From Candidatus Tumulicola sp. (lineage in GTDB: Bacteria; Vulcanimicrobiota; Vulcanimicrobiia; Vulcanimicrobiales; Vulcanimicrobiaceae): DNA of 64,000 nt. The DNA lies in assembly GCA_036490475.1 (NCBI GenBank), contig DASXDT010000005.1:744001-808000 (forward strand). Reading direction: 5' to 3'. The position numbers were made by a program, and so were the translations under genes. The first letter of the stretch is position 1; every line of letters starts with the position of its first letter. Shown here one piece after another: positions 18,042-26,241 of the stretch. The notes beneath the pieces were generated by a model. That model did not search any database. It was given only the letters and a program-made list of their open reading frames with translations, and had not been told where the DNA came from.

Positions 18042-18082
18042 GCACCTCAAGCTAGTGCGTCTACCAATTCCGCCACTCGCGC
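17999..18082 (-). tRNA. tRNA-Leu (anticodon GAG)
   Basis: Read on the minus strand this is a class II tRNA: acceptor GCGCGAG pairs with CTTGCGC (one G-U), the D-arm contains GGAATTGGTAGACGC, the anticodon stem CTAGC/GCTAG closes the loop TTGAGGT (anticodon GAG), the variable arm is long, and the T-arm is GCAGGTTCAAGTCCTGT. CCA is not encoded. It reads CUC/CUU codons. Confidence 0.95.
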
Positions 18083-18122
18083 GCATTGAGGTCCGGGGTT
18101 TCCGGCTTCGGTAGTCTAGCCG

Positions 18123-19061
18123 CTACCGCATGTTCGGGTCAAGCGCGTCGCGCAGACCATCGCCGATATAGTTGATGGCGAGCACCGTCACCAAAATCGC
18201 CAAGCCGGGGAACACTGCCGCCCACCACGCCGTTTCGAGCGTGGCCTGCGCGTTCGAGAGCATGTTGCCCCACGAAGCCGTCGGCGGCTGGATACCCAGG
18301 CCCAAGAACGAGAGGGTCGATTCGAGGATGATGACGCCTGCGATGTCGAGCGTCGCCTGGACGACGATCGGAGCGATCGCATTGGGCAACAGATGCCGGA
18401 AGATGATCCGTCCGTCGCGGTTGCCGATGGCACGCGCCGCTTCGGCGAACTCACGCTCGCGTAGACTGAGGAAGGACGCGCGCACCAGACGAGCGACGCT
18501 CATCCACGCCAACGCACCGATAATTAGGACGATCACGCCAAAACTCAGTGCCGCCTTTGACGAGCTGGCGGCAACGATGGCCGTCAGCACCAGCAGTAGC
18601 GGTAGCAACGGAATCGACAGAAACACGTCGGTGATGCGCATGATCAGCCAATCGACCCAGCCGCCGTAATAGCCGGAAATGGCGCCCAGCGTCGTGCCGA
18701 TCAGCACTTCCATGAACACGGCAAAGAAGCCGACCATCAGCGAGATGCGCGCACCGTACAGCAAGCGCGACAGTAGGTCGCGTCCGACTTCGTCGGTGCC
18801 GAGAAGATGGCCGCCGCACAACGCATGATCCACAAAGCACGGCGGAAGGGGCGGTCCTTGCCAATGCACTTCGTCGATTGCGTTGGGATCGAACGGCGAA
18901 AGCTGATGCGCGAAAATCGCAGCCAAAACGATCAAGCCCAGAACGACGATTCCGGCCATGGCCAGCTTGTGACGGCGTAACCGCGTCCAGAACGTTACTT
19001 TCGAGACGTTCTGATCGTCCTCGACGACGGCATTGGGTTGAAGCGGAATTGATGCAGCCAT
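18123..19061 (-). CDS. dppC: ABC transporter permease, dipeptide/oligopeptide type (DppC/OppC family)
   Basis: A 312-residue membrane protein with an N-terminal OppC_N helix (LAMAGIVVLGLIVLAAIFAH) and the BPD_transp_1 core with five further helices. The coupling motif EAARAIGNRDGRIIFRHLLPN is clear. It would form the inner-membrane channel with the DppB-like protein encoded 4 bases upstream. The ATPases and the substrate-binding protein are not in the window. Placement behind kamB-kamC-kce suggests import of peptides or amino-acid derivatives for fermentation. Confidence 0.92.
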   Translation of the reverse strand: MAASIPLQPNAVVEDDQNVSKVTFWTRLRRHKLAMAGIVVLGLIVLAAIFAHQLSPFDPNAIDEVHWQGPPLPPCFVDHALCGGHLLGTDEVGRDLLSRLLYGARISLMVGFFAVFMEVLIGTTLGAISGYYGGWVDWLIMRITDVFLSIPLLPLLLVLTAIVAASSSKAALSFGVIVLIIGALAWMSVARLVRASFLSLREREFAEAARAIGNRDGRIIFRHLLPNAIAPIVVQATLDIAGVIILESTLSFLGLGIQPPTASWGNMLSNAQATLETAWWAAVFPGLAILVTVLAINYIGDGLRDALDPNMR

Positions 19062-19065
19062 GTTA

Positions 19066-20040
19066 TCAGTCGTATTTCACGCGCGGGTCGAGCCAGGCGT
19101 ACACGACGTCCGCCAGGAGATTCGAGAACACGACCGCGACGGCGAGGATGATTAAGATGCCCATCAACAGCGAGATGTCGCCCTGCGTGAGGCCGTTGTA
19201 GAACAAGCGTCCCGTCCCGGGCCACGCGAAGATGTCTTCGGTAATGATCGCACCGCCCAACACGCCCGGAAGCGAAAGAGCGACGACCGTCACGACCGGT
19301 ATCAGTGCGTTCTTCAGGCCGTGCTTGAAGAGAACCGCGCGAAAACCCAAGCCCTTGGCGGCCGCGGTCCGCATGTAATCGGTGCCCAGCACTTCCAACA
19401 GCGACGATCGCATGAAGCGGCTGAACAATGCGAGGGATAGCAGCGATAGCACCAACGTCGGCAAGATTAAATGCGACAGCCGGTCGCTCAACTCGAACGT
19501 GTCGCTACTGGAGATGCCGGCCGACGGCAACTGAATTTGATAGCCGAACGGCAGCGGTATGCCGTGCACGGCGAATGCCAGCTGCATCATCAATGCGAAC
19601 CAAAATACCGGCATCGATTGTCCGAAGAACGCTAGCGTCGTGATGAAATAGTCGACCACGGTATAGCGGTAAACTGCCGAGACGATGCCGGCCGCAACGC
19701 CGACCGCGAGCGAAAACACGAACGAGGTCAGCATCAATTCGAGCGTCGCGGGCAACCGCTCCAGAATCGCCTGCAGCACCGGCTCCGAGTTGCTGGTCGA
19801 GTACCCGAAATCGCCGGTTAGAACGTGCATCAACCACTTAAAATACTGAACCGGAACCGGCTGATCCATCCCCAAGTTGTGCTTGAGGCGCGCGATATCG
19901 GCCGGGGTGATGTGCGGATTGGCCAGATACGGCGCCAATGGTCCACCCGGCATGTTATAGAGGATGGCGTAGAGGATGACCGAGATAAGCAGCAGCAGCG
20001 GAATCGATTGCAGCGTGCGGCGTACGACGTAGGTAAACAG
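19066..20040 (-). CDS. dppB: ABC transporter permease, dipeptide/oligopeptide type (DppB/OppB family), probable CTG start
   Basis: The family normally starts with a membrane helix about 30 residues before the PGGP motif. In frame upstream of the first ATG (19953, MPGGPLAPY) the sequence reads FTYVVRRTLQSIPLLLLIS, exactly that helix. The frame is closed by the kce stop at 20062, and between them the only plausible initiator is CTG at 20040, with GGAGG 9 bases upstream. This gives 324 residues. The loop motif RTAAAKGLGFRAVLFKHGLKN is present. It follows kce by about 20 bases and precedes dppC by 4. Confidence 0.88.
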   Translation of the reverse strand: MFTYVVRRTLQSIPLLLLISVILYAILYNMPGGPLAPYLANPHITPADIARLKHNLGMDQPVPVQYFKWLMHVLTGDFGYSTSNSEPVLQAILERLPATLELMLTSFVFSLAVGVAAGIVSAVYRYTVVDYFITTLAFFGQSMPVFWFALMMQLAFAVHGIPLPFGYQIQLPSAGISSSDTFELSDRLSHLILPTLVLSLLSLALFSRFMRSSLLEVLGTDYMRTAAAKGLGFRAVLFKHGLKNALIPVVTVVALSLPGVLGGAIITEDIFAWPGTGRLFYNGLTQGDISLLMGILIILAVAVVFSNLLADVVYAWLDPRVKYD

Positions 20041-20061
20041 CGAACGTATCCTCCGGCGGCG

Positions 20062-20919
20062 CTAATTAGCAGCCGGGGCTGAAATGCCTTCCGGCCTCGC
20101 ATCCTCGCGGCGGCCTAAGCCAAGGATCTCACGTGCTTCGTCGGGTGTTGCAACGGGCCGCCCCGCTTCCTCGGCGATACGAGCAATGCGCGCTACCAAC
20201 TCTTCGTTACTCGCCAGACGCCCTTTCGAGTAATACAGGTTGTCCTCTAGCCCGACGCGCACGTGACCGCCCATGGCGATCGCAGCGAGGGCCATCGGCA
20301 GCTGCTGGCGGCCGACACCGGCGACCGACCAGGTACACCCGTGCGGCAAGTCGTCCACCAAATCGCACAAGTTCGCAACCGTAGCATCCAGACCGCCCGG
20401 TACTCCGAGCACGAAGTCGACGTGTTGCGGCATCGCCAAGATGCCTTCGCGATGCAAGCGCCGCGCGTTGCTAAGGTGGCCTTTGTCGAAGATCTCTAGT
20501 TCGGGTCGCACGCCATATTCGGTCATCGATGTCGCAAGCGCGCGCATGATCGGAAAACTGTTCTCGAAGATCTCGTCGCCGAAGTTCACCGAGCCGCATG
20601 TGAGGGTCGCCATCTCGGGGCGCAACTGCAGCACGCCGGCGCGTTCCTGGGGCGACATTCCGATCGCGCCGCCGGTGGAAAACTGAACGATCAGGTCGCT
20701 CGCGGCACGAATCTCGTTGTAGGCTTCCGCGAAGCGCCCCACATCGTGCGTGTTGTTTCCATCGTCATCGCGGCAGTGTACGTGAATCATCGAGGCTCCC
20801 GCCTCGCGAATGCGGCGCGCCGTTTCGCCCAGCCGCTCGGGCGTATGCGGAAGGTGCGGCGTTTGGTCGAGCGTTACTTCGGCCCCGACCGGAGCGCAGG
20901 TGATGATGAGCGGCTGCAT
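20062..20919 (-). CDS. kce: 3-keto-5-aminohexanoate cleavage enzyme (BKACE family)
   Basis: A 285-residue TIM-barrel protein. The zinc ligands His46 and His48 (MIHVHCRDDDG) and the later Glu in VGLEDNLYYSKG match the BKACE family (former DUF849). Kce condenses 3-oxo-5-aminohexanoate with acetyl-CoA to give acetoacetate and 3-aminobutyryl-CoA in lysine fermentation. BKACE enzymes vary in substrate, but the directly upstream kamB-kamC genes make the lysine-pathway assignment likely. It lies 29 bases after kamC. Confidence 0.82.
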   Translation of the reverse strand: MQPLIITCAPVGAEVTLDQTPHLPHTPERLGETARRIREAGASMIHVHCRDDDGNNTHDVGRFAEAYNEIRAASDLIVQFSTGGAIGMSPQERAGVLQLRPEMATLTCGSVNFGDEIFENSFPIMRALATSMTEYGVRPELEIFDKGHLSNARRLHREGILAMPQHVDFVLGVPGGLDATVANLCDLVDDLPHGCTWSVAGVGRQQLPMALAAIAMGGHVRVGLEDNLYYSKGRLASNEELVARIARIAEEAGRPVATPDEAREILGLGRREDARPEGISAPAAN

Positions 20920-20948
20920 CCGGCGATGTTCGTCCGCGCCGGCGGCGG

Positions 20949-22556
20949 CTACTCCAGCCTCCGGCGAGCCCCCTCGATAATGGTAGCGTCGAGGCCGAGC
21001 AGTTCGGCCAGATCGACCGCGTCGCCGGCCGGCATTTCACCGTCGCCGGCCTTGCGCACCGAATAATCCATCGCACGCTCCAACAACGCTAGCGCGTCGC
21101 GCAGATTGCCCACCGTTCCGCGCGGCAGGGCTCGCAATCCGCCAACGGTGAGATGCTCGACGCCGGCCGCGGCCGCGACGCCGTCCAGATGCGTCGTCGC
21201 GAGCGTTCGTATTCCGCGCTCCCGGAAGAACGCCAGTAGCGACGCGAGCAGCGCTGAGCCTTCGCGCGGCCCGGTGGTTCGTGCAAACTCGTCGAGCAAC
21301 ATCAAGGCGCCGTTCGCGCGAGCTGCGACATCGCGCACGCGGTCAACCTCGTGCGCAAACGACGAAAGCAACGACGGCCCGACTTCGTCGCCGGCATGCA
21401 GCCATACGATTCGATCGAACAACTCGAGCCGTGCGCGTCGCGCCGGAACCGGCAATCCGAAACTCGCCAACGCCGCGATCGCTCCGCACGTGCGTAGCAC
21501 GACGGTTTTTCCGCCCATGTTCGGGCCGGTGATCGCCGCAACCGAACGAACTTCGACGTCGAAGGGCGTGAATCGCAAGTCGCGTTGCTGCAAGGCTTCC
21601 TCGAGGGGAAGAAATCGCGCGCCTTCGAGCGCGACACCAACATCTGCAGCAAGCTCGGGCGCGGTGCAGGCGTAGCTGCGCGCGAACCGGATGGCCGCGT
21701 GCAATGCATCGAATGCGCCGATCGCATCGGACGCCGGCTGCAATTCCGGCACCGCCCGCGCGATCGCGTCCGAAAGTTCGCTACGAATCGAACGCTCGGC
21801 GTCTGCGACGGCGCCTGCGGCGTGGTCGCGAGCGATGCGCGATCGTTGCAGCGCATCGCCGGCGACTAACGTGCACAAAAAATACGTCGGCGCCTCGCGA
21901 ATAACCGCGATGCTCTCCGGCCACTCGGTGGGAGCCCCCTCTCGCATGACGATGAACTCGTCGGTTTCGACCGCCGGCCGATGCAGAGCAGCGGCCACAC
22001 GCGAACGCAACTCCGACTCCAACGCATCGACCGCTCGTTGCGTTCTCTGCAGTTCGCCGCGCGCTACACGCAACGCCGGATCGAACCCATCGCTCAAATA
22101 GAATCCGCCCCCGCTCGTGCGGCCGCGCGCCAACGACGCCGATAAGGCACGAATAAGCGGCGTGGCAATCGTTTTGGCGTCGGCCGCCTCGCTCAACGCG
22201 GAAGCGCTCAGCCGATCGGCGAGCCCGACCGCGCCGTCGCAGAAACGCGCGACTTGCAGCAACACGTCGTCCGGCAACGCTTCGCCGAGCGCGGCCCGGG
22301 CCGCCGGTGACGTGATGTCGGGTACAACGCGCAGCGATTCGGCGAAGACCCGCAGTTCGTCATCGGCGGTGCGCGTTGCTACGCCGTGTACCATCCGTGC
22401 TCGCGCGGAGGCGGCGGCTTCGTTTCCGCGTGCGAACGGCTCCCAACGCGCCAACGCACGTATGCCGCACTCGCTACTCGGTCGCAGAGCCGCGTCGAGC
22501 CATACGAGATCGAGCGCACGTGCCGTCGATTCGTCGGCAATGGCGTTCCAATTCAA
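20949..22556 (-). CDS. kamC: Lysine 5,6-aminomutase reactivase ATPase KamC-like (MutS-family ATPase)
   Basis: About 535 residues. The C-terminal half is a MutS-type ATPase: Walker A GPNMGGKT (about residue 345), Walker B LMLLDEFARTTGPREGSAL and the His-switch segment LATTHLDGVA. The N-terminal half lacks the mismatch-recognition domain. TTG 22556 is chosen because it overlaps the kamB stop as TTGA; another TTG at 22568 is possible. Partnering with a KamB-like protein and Kce identifies it as the B12-aminomutase reactivating ATPase rather than a DNA-repair MutS. Confidence 0.78.
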   Translation of the reverse strand: MNWNAIADESTARALDLVWLDAALRPSSECGIRALARWEPFARGNEAAASARARMVHGVATRTADDELRVFAESLRVVPDITSPAARAALGEALPDDVLLQVARFCDGAVGLADRLSASALSEAADAKTIATPLIRALSASLARGRTSGGGFYLSDGFDPALRVARGELQRTQRAVDALESELRSRVAAALHRPAVETDEFIVMREGAPTEWPESIAVIREAPTYFLCTLVAGDALQRSRIARDHAAGAVADAERSIRSELSDAIARAVPELQPASDAIGAFDALHAAIRFARSYACTAPELAADVGVALEGARFLPLEEALQQRDLRFTPFDVEVRSVAAITGPNMGGKTVVLRTCGAIAALASFGLPVPARRARLELFDRIVWLHAGDEVGPSLLSSFAHEVDRVRDVAARANGALMLLDEFARTTGPREGSALLASLLAFFRERGIRTLATTHLDGVAAAAGVEHLTVGGLRALPRGTVGNLRDALALLERAMDYSVRKAGDGEMPAGDAVDLAELLGLDATIIEGARRRLE

Positions 22557-23455
22557 GCGACACCCCAACCCGCATACACATCGTACGCCGGAAGACCGGT
22601 GGCTTCGGCCACGGCTCGAGCAAACGATAGAGGTTCGAACGCGTGCCCCCGGCCGATCGATGCGATCGTCGTGGCGATCGGATGCAGCGGGCGCTCACAG
22701 CGAACGTCGAGCCGTTCGAACGCTGCGTCGGCGGCGCGGCCGGCCAATGCAAACTGCGTCGGATCGCCGATGACGACTTGGCGCGTTTCTCGCGCGGCGA
22801 TCAGCGGCGCGGCTTTCGATGCCGTCAGCGCTCCCTCGACCCTTAGCGCCGGCGCCCCGGCATCGAGTGCGGCGATTCCCAAGCGCTTAGCTAGTATGCG
22901 CGCGGCGTCCGTGGCGTCATCGGGCGTCGCGGCGGCAGCCGCACCCGTCGCGATCACGACCGCCGCTCCGCTGCCCGCCAATGCTGCAACGCGATCGATC
23001 GCACCGTCGACGATCACGACGTCGGCGAGTGTATCCAGACGCTCGAGCGTTCGAGCGACGCCGCTGGCAGTCGGAGGACCGATCAACTCTAGGTGTGCGG
23101 CTTCGCGGATGCGCACAATCGTGACGGGCCCGGCTGCGGTTTCAAGCGGCAATACCTCGAGCACTTCGGTCGCGAATCCCGCACTCAACGCGTCGGCCGC
23201 TGTAGCGACCACCGTGCCCGGGCGCACGAAAAGCCGGGGTTTTGCGACGCCGTCGACCGCGTCGAAGCTCTCTCCGTCGCGACCCGTCGACAACAGGGCG
23301 ACGCGCAGGCCGGTCGCGATGGCGGCGGCATAGATAGCGCGAGCGGCGACCGTTTTGCCAACGTTTTTCGCGGTACCCACAACGAATATGCGGCGGCTAC
23401 CCCGAGTTCGCGCTAAATGGAGCAGCGCGTACCCGGCACCGCGACTATCCAACAT
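22553..23455 (-). CDS. kamB: Lysine 5,6-aminomutase reactivase subunit KamB-like
   Basis: A 300-residue P-loop protein. The Walker A VGTAKNVGKT is at about residues 26-35 and a Walker-B-like strand VVIVDGAID lies near the middle. The C-terminus is PAYDVYAGWGVA. ATG 23455 overlaps the mntP stop by 11 bases. KamB acts with KamC to exchange inactivated cobalamin on lysine 5,6-aminomutase. The call rests mainly on the P-loop, size and synteny (kamB-kamC-kce). The aminomutase genes kamD and kamE are not in the window. Confidence 0.72.
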   Translation of the reverse strand: MLDSRGAGYALLHLARTRGSRRIFVVGTAKNVGKTVAARAIYAAAIATGLRVALLSTGRDGESFDAVDGVAKPRLFVRPGTVVATAADALSAGFATEVLEVLPLETAAGPVTIVRIREAAHLELIGPPTASGVARTLERLDTLADVVIVDGAIDRVAALAGSGAAVVIATGAAAAATPDDATDAARILAKRLGIAALDAGAPALRVEGALTASKAAPLIAARETRQVVIGDPTQFALAGRAADAAFERLDVRCERPLHPIATTIASIGRGHAFEPLSFARAVAEATGLPAYDVYAGWGVA

Positions 23456-24005
23456 GCAAGATCTTCAGAACCGCAAACGTGAGGCCGGTAAGGGTCAAGA
23501 GCAAACCGCCCAAGAACGCGGCGTAGCGTTCGGCAAAGCCCCCGAGCCGCGCGCCGAGCGTCAGGCCGGCAGCGGTGGCGCACAGCGAAACGAAGCCGAT
23601 GATGACCAGCGCGATCACCGGCGGGACGCCGATGTAGAGAATCGAGAAGCCGATGCCGAGCGAATCCAAGCTGATGGCCAGCGAAGCGACGAATAATCCC
23701 CACCCCTTGGAAAGGTCGAGTTTCGCCGCGGCACTCTTCGAACGGCTTTCGGACATCATGAAGATTCCCAGCACGACCAACGCGCCGAAGCCGACGAAGC
23801 CGGCGACTTCTCCGAACAACCGTCCTGCCGCGACGCCGATCCCGGCGCCAATTACGTTCATCGCGACCTCGGCAGTCGCGAACGCCAGACCAATTCGCAA
23901 TTTGAGCGCACGCTCGACGCCCCGCACGCCGACACCGATACTCACCGCGAAGACGTCCAGCGAAAGGCTGAGCGCGACGAACGCGATCTTTAGCGCTGCC
24001 GTCAC
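23445..24005 (-). CDS. mntP: MntP-family manganese efflux pump
   Basis: A 186-residue protein with six hydrophobic helices in two repeats. Each repeat has the acidic signature of the family: LSLDVFAVSIGVG (about 14-26) and SLDSLGIGF (about 112-120). MntP exports Mn2+. Related YtaF-like proteins share the fold, so the ion is not certain. Its GTG start directly abuts the GTG of the divergent modB-like gene, and its end overlaps kamB, making it the first gene of the kam operon. Confidence 0.82.
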   Translation of the reverse strand: MTAALKIAFVALSLSLDVFAVSIGVGVRGVERALKLRIGLAFATAEVAMNVIGAGIGVAAGRLFGEVAGFVGFGALVVLGIFMMSESRSKSAAAKLDLSKGWGLFVASLAISLDSLGIGFSILYIGVPPVIALVIIGFVSLCATAAGLTLGARLGGFAERYAAFLGGLLLTLTGLTFAVLKILHVG

Positions 24006-24767
24006 GTGATGCGCTGGGTCTTTCCAGCTGCCGCCTTGTTGCTGGTCGTGGGGATCGTAGCTCCTGTCATCGCCGTACTCGCGTCCATGTCACCCGGCGA
24101 GGCCGCGGCATCGTTTAACGCCGACGCGCGCGCCGCGCTGAACGTGTCGTTGACCGCATCGTTGGCTGCGACGGCGGTCGCCACACTGCTCGGCGTTCCG
24201 GCCGGGTACTGGTTGGGTCATGCGGGCCGGGGTGTTCGGGCCACCGCACTCTTTTTACTCGCACTGCCGCTGGCATTTCCGCCGGTAGCGTCCGGCTTGA
24301 TGCTGATCGTCACCCTGGGCACGCGAGCGCCGGTCGGTGCCTGGTTGGCCGCACATGGCCTGCGCGTTCCCGACACGCTCCTCGGCGTCGGAGTCGCAGA
24401 ATTCTTCGTGTCCGGTTCGTTCGTGGCCATCGCCGCCACGGCCGCGTTCGCGGCGGTGGATCCGGTGTACGCCGATGCGGCGCGCACGCTCGGTGCTGGA
24501 GAATGGCGGATTTTCGGACGAATCGCGTTGCCCGCTGCCGCCGGAAGCGTCTTGGCAGGCGTGACGTTCGCGTGGCTGCGCGCCATCGGCGAATACGGTG
24601 CAACGTCGGTGCTGGCGTATCACCCGACGTCTTTGCCGGTCGCGTTGTACGTCGCGTTGTCTGCGCAAGGGGTTCGTCAAGCGATGGCTTTGTGCTACGG
24701 ATTCGTCGTGCTCGCGGTCGTTGCGCTATTGGTCGCGTGGATTCTGCGCCGCCGCGTCGTACCTTGA
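24006..24767 (+). CDS. modB: Molybdate/tungstate-type ABC transporter permease (ModB/WtpB-like)
   Basis: A 253-residue membrane protein of the BPD_transp_1 family, start GTG 24006 or ATG 24009. The coupling loop DAARTLGAGEWRIFGRIALP and the family-specific stretch GEYGATSVLAYHP point to molybdate, tungstate or sulfate permeases. No ATPase or binding-protein gene is adjacent, so it depends on parts encoded elsewhere. It is followed after 5 bases by proline dehydrogenase. Confidence 0.82.
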   Translation: MMRWVFPAAALLLVVGIVAPVIAVLASMSPGEAAASFNADARAALNVSLTASLAATAVATLLGVPAGYWLGHAGRGVRATALFLLALPLAFPPVASGLMLIVTLGTRAPVGAWLAAHGLRVPDTLLGVGVAEFFVSGSFVAIAATAAFAAVDPVYADAARTLGAGEWRIFGRIALPAAAGSVLAGVTFAWLRAIGEYGATSVLAYHPTSLPVALYVALSAQGVRQAMALCYGFVVLAVVALLVAWILRRRVVP

Positions 24768-24772
24768 GGGGC

Positions 24773-25666
24773 ATGGCGTTTCTCGACGGACTCTTCGCTC
24801 CCAACTCGGCCTTCCAAAAAAACTTTTTCTTTCTCGCTAAACGTTTCGTCCCGGGCGAATCGATCGAGTCGGCCGTTTCGACGGTCCGCGAGCTCAACGC
24901 GGCTGGGATGACGGCCTCATTGGATTACTTGGGTGAAGACGTGACGGAGCGCGAGGCCGCACTGCACACGGTCGACGCCTACCTGCGAATCCTGGATGCG
25001 CTGCAGGCGGCCGGGGTCGATTCGAACGTTTCGATCAAGCTCACGGCGCTTGGACTGTTGATCGACGAGGATTTCGCGCTGGACAACGTTAGCCGGATCG
25101 CCCAACGGGCCGCTCAGAACTCCGATCCATTCGTGCGCATCGATATGGAAGGCTCTGCCGTCACCGATGCCACCCTGCGCGTGTTCGAGCGCTGTTTTGC
25201 GGCCAACAAGAACGTCGGCATCGTGTTGCAGGCGTACCTGAAGCGCACCGCAGCCGACGTCGAGCGCGCGATCGCATTGGGAGCGCGCGTGCGCCTCTGC
25301 AAAGGCGCCTATCGCGAACCGCCCGAGATTGCGTATCAGCAAATGCCCGAGATCCGCGAAAACTATCTGCGCCTGGCCGAGCGGTTACTCTCGGCAGGCA
25401 CGTATCCGGGAATCGCGACGCACGATCGCCGTTTGATCGGCGCCGTAAGAGATTTTTGTTCGCGCAACGCCATACCGCCGTCGCGCTTTGAGTTTCAGAT
25501 GCTGCACGGGTGCCGTCCGGCGGAGCAACACGAACTGGTCGCGCAAGGCTACAACATGCGAGTGTACGTGCCGTTCGGAACCCACTGGGCTGGATATTTC
25601 TACCGTCGCGTGCTGGAGCGTCGCGAAAACGCCTGGTTCGCGTTGTCCTCGATCTTCTCGCGTTAA
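24773..25666 (+). CDS. Proline dehydrogenase (monofunctional, FAD-dependent)
   Basis: A 297-residue protein from ATG 24773, starting MAFLDGLFAPNSAF. Barrel motifs of the PutA/ProDH family are present: FVRIDMEGSAVTD, RVRLCKGAYREP, EFQMLHGCRP, and the C-terminal substrate helix YFYRRVLERRENAW. It oxidises proline to pyrroline-5-carboxylate with electrons to the quinone pool. The length fits the short bacterial form. It lies between the modB-like gene and dtd with 5-6 base gaps. Confidence 0.93.
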   Translation: MAFLDGLFAPNSAFQKNFFFLAKRFVPGESIESAVSTVRELNAAGMTASLDYLGEDVTEREAALHTVDAYLRILDALQAAGVDSNVSIKLTALGLLIDEDFALDNVSRIAQRAAQNSDPFVRIDMEGSAVTDATLRVFERCFAANKNVGIVLQAYLKRTAADVERAIALGARVRLCKGAYREPPEIAYQQMPEIRENYLRLAERLLSAGTYPGIATHDRRLIGAVRDFCSRNAIPPSRFEFQMLHGCRPAEQHELVAQGYNMRVYVPFGTHWAGYFYRRVLERRENAWFALSSIFSR

Positions 25667-25672
25667 CGCCGC

Positions 25673-26122
25673 GTGCGTGCCGTGGTGCAGCGCGTTTCGA
25701 ACGCGCGCGTGTCGGTCGACCGATCCGAAACCGGCGCGATCGATGCCGGCCTCGTGGCCTATGTCGGCGTCGGCCGGAACGATACGGAACGCGACGCACT
25801 GTGGATAGCAGAGAAAATCGCCGAGCTGCGCGTCTTCGAGGACGACGCGGGCCGGATGAATCGCTCGGTCGAGCAATGCGGCGGCGGCGTCCTGCTGATC
25901 TCGCAGTTCACACTTCTCGGCGACGCGCGGCGCGGGCGGCGCCCCTCTTTCGCAGCAGCCGCTTCGGGCGAACCGGCGCGCGATCTCTACGAACGAGTCG
26001 GCAGCGCGCTCGAAACGCGCGGCCTGCGAGTCGCCTACGGCGTGTTCGGAGCCGACATGGAAGTGCAGCAAAGCAACCAAGGGCCTGTCACAATTCTTCT
26101 GGATTCCGAGCGAACGTTCTAG
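25673..26122 (+). CDS. dtd: D-aminoacyl-tRNA deacylase
   Basis: A 149-residue protein from GTG 25673, beginning MRAVVQRVSNARVSV as in the Dtd family. The catalytic motif LLISQFTLLGD and the C-terminal motif SNQGPVTILLD (usually NDGPVT) are present. It hydrolyses D-amino acids mischarged onto tRNA. It is the third gene of the modB-ProDH-dtd cluster. Confidence 0.93.
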   Translation: MRAVVQRVSNARVSVDRSETGAIDAGLVAYVGVGRNDTERDALWIAEKIAELRVFEDDAGRMNRSVEQCGGGVLLISQFTLLGDARRGRRPSFAAAASGEPARDLYERVGSALETRGLRVAYGVFGADMEVQQSNQGPVTILLDSERTF

Positions 26123-26168
26123 GAAGGCGCAGGCCGGTGTAAAACCTTTGTACGGCCCCCCAAACCTT

Positions 26169-26196
26169 TTGAGCGTAAGCTGCGTTCATTTAGTAT
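26169..26196 (+). promoter_or_regulatory. Candidate sigma-70-type promoter of the KGG stress gene
   Basis: TTGAGC (26169-26174) and TAGTAT (26191-26196) lie 16 bases apart, with four of six matches to each consensus hexamer. They sit 45 bases before the likely GTG start. Confidence 0.45.
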
Positions 26197-26197
26197 C

Positions 26198-26214
26198 CCG
26201 GCCATCGCGGCCGG
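26198..26214. promoter_or_regulatory. Perfect 6-bp stem-loop at the expected transcription start
   Basis: CCGGCC-ATCGC-GGCCGG begins two bases after the candidate -10 element. It could be an operator or a short 5' UTR hairpin. Confidence 0.4.
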
Positions 26215-26241
26215 CGAAGATGTAAACGATAGGACGTGCCA

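Noticed and set aside
17861-18082. Integrated element at tRNA-Leu
   Set aside because: The direct repeat is only 137 bases away and no integrase or phage gene lies between or nearby.
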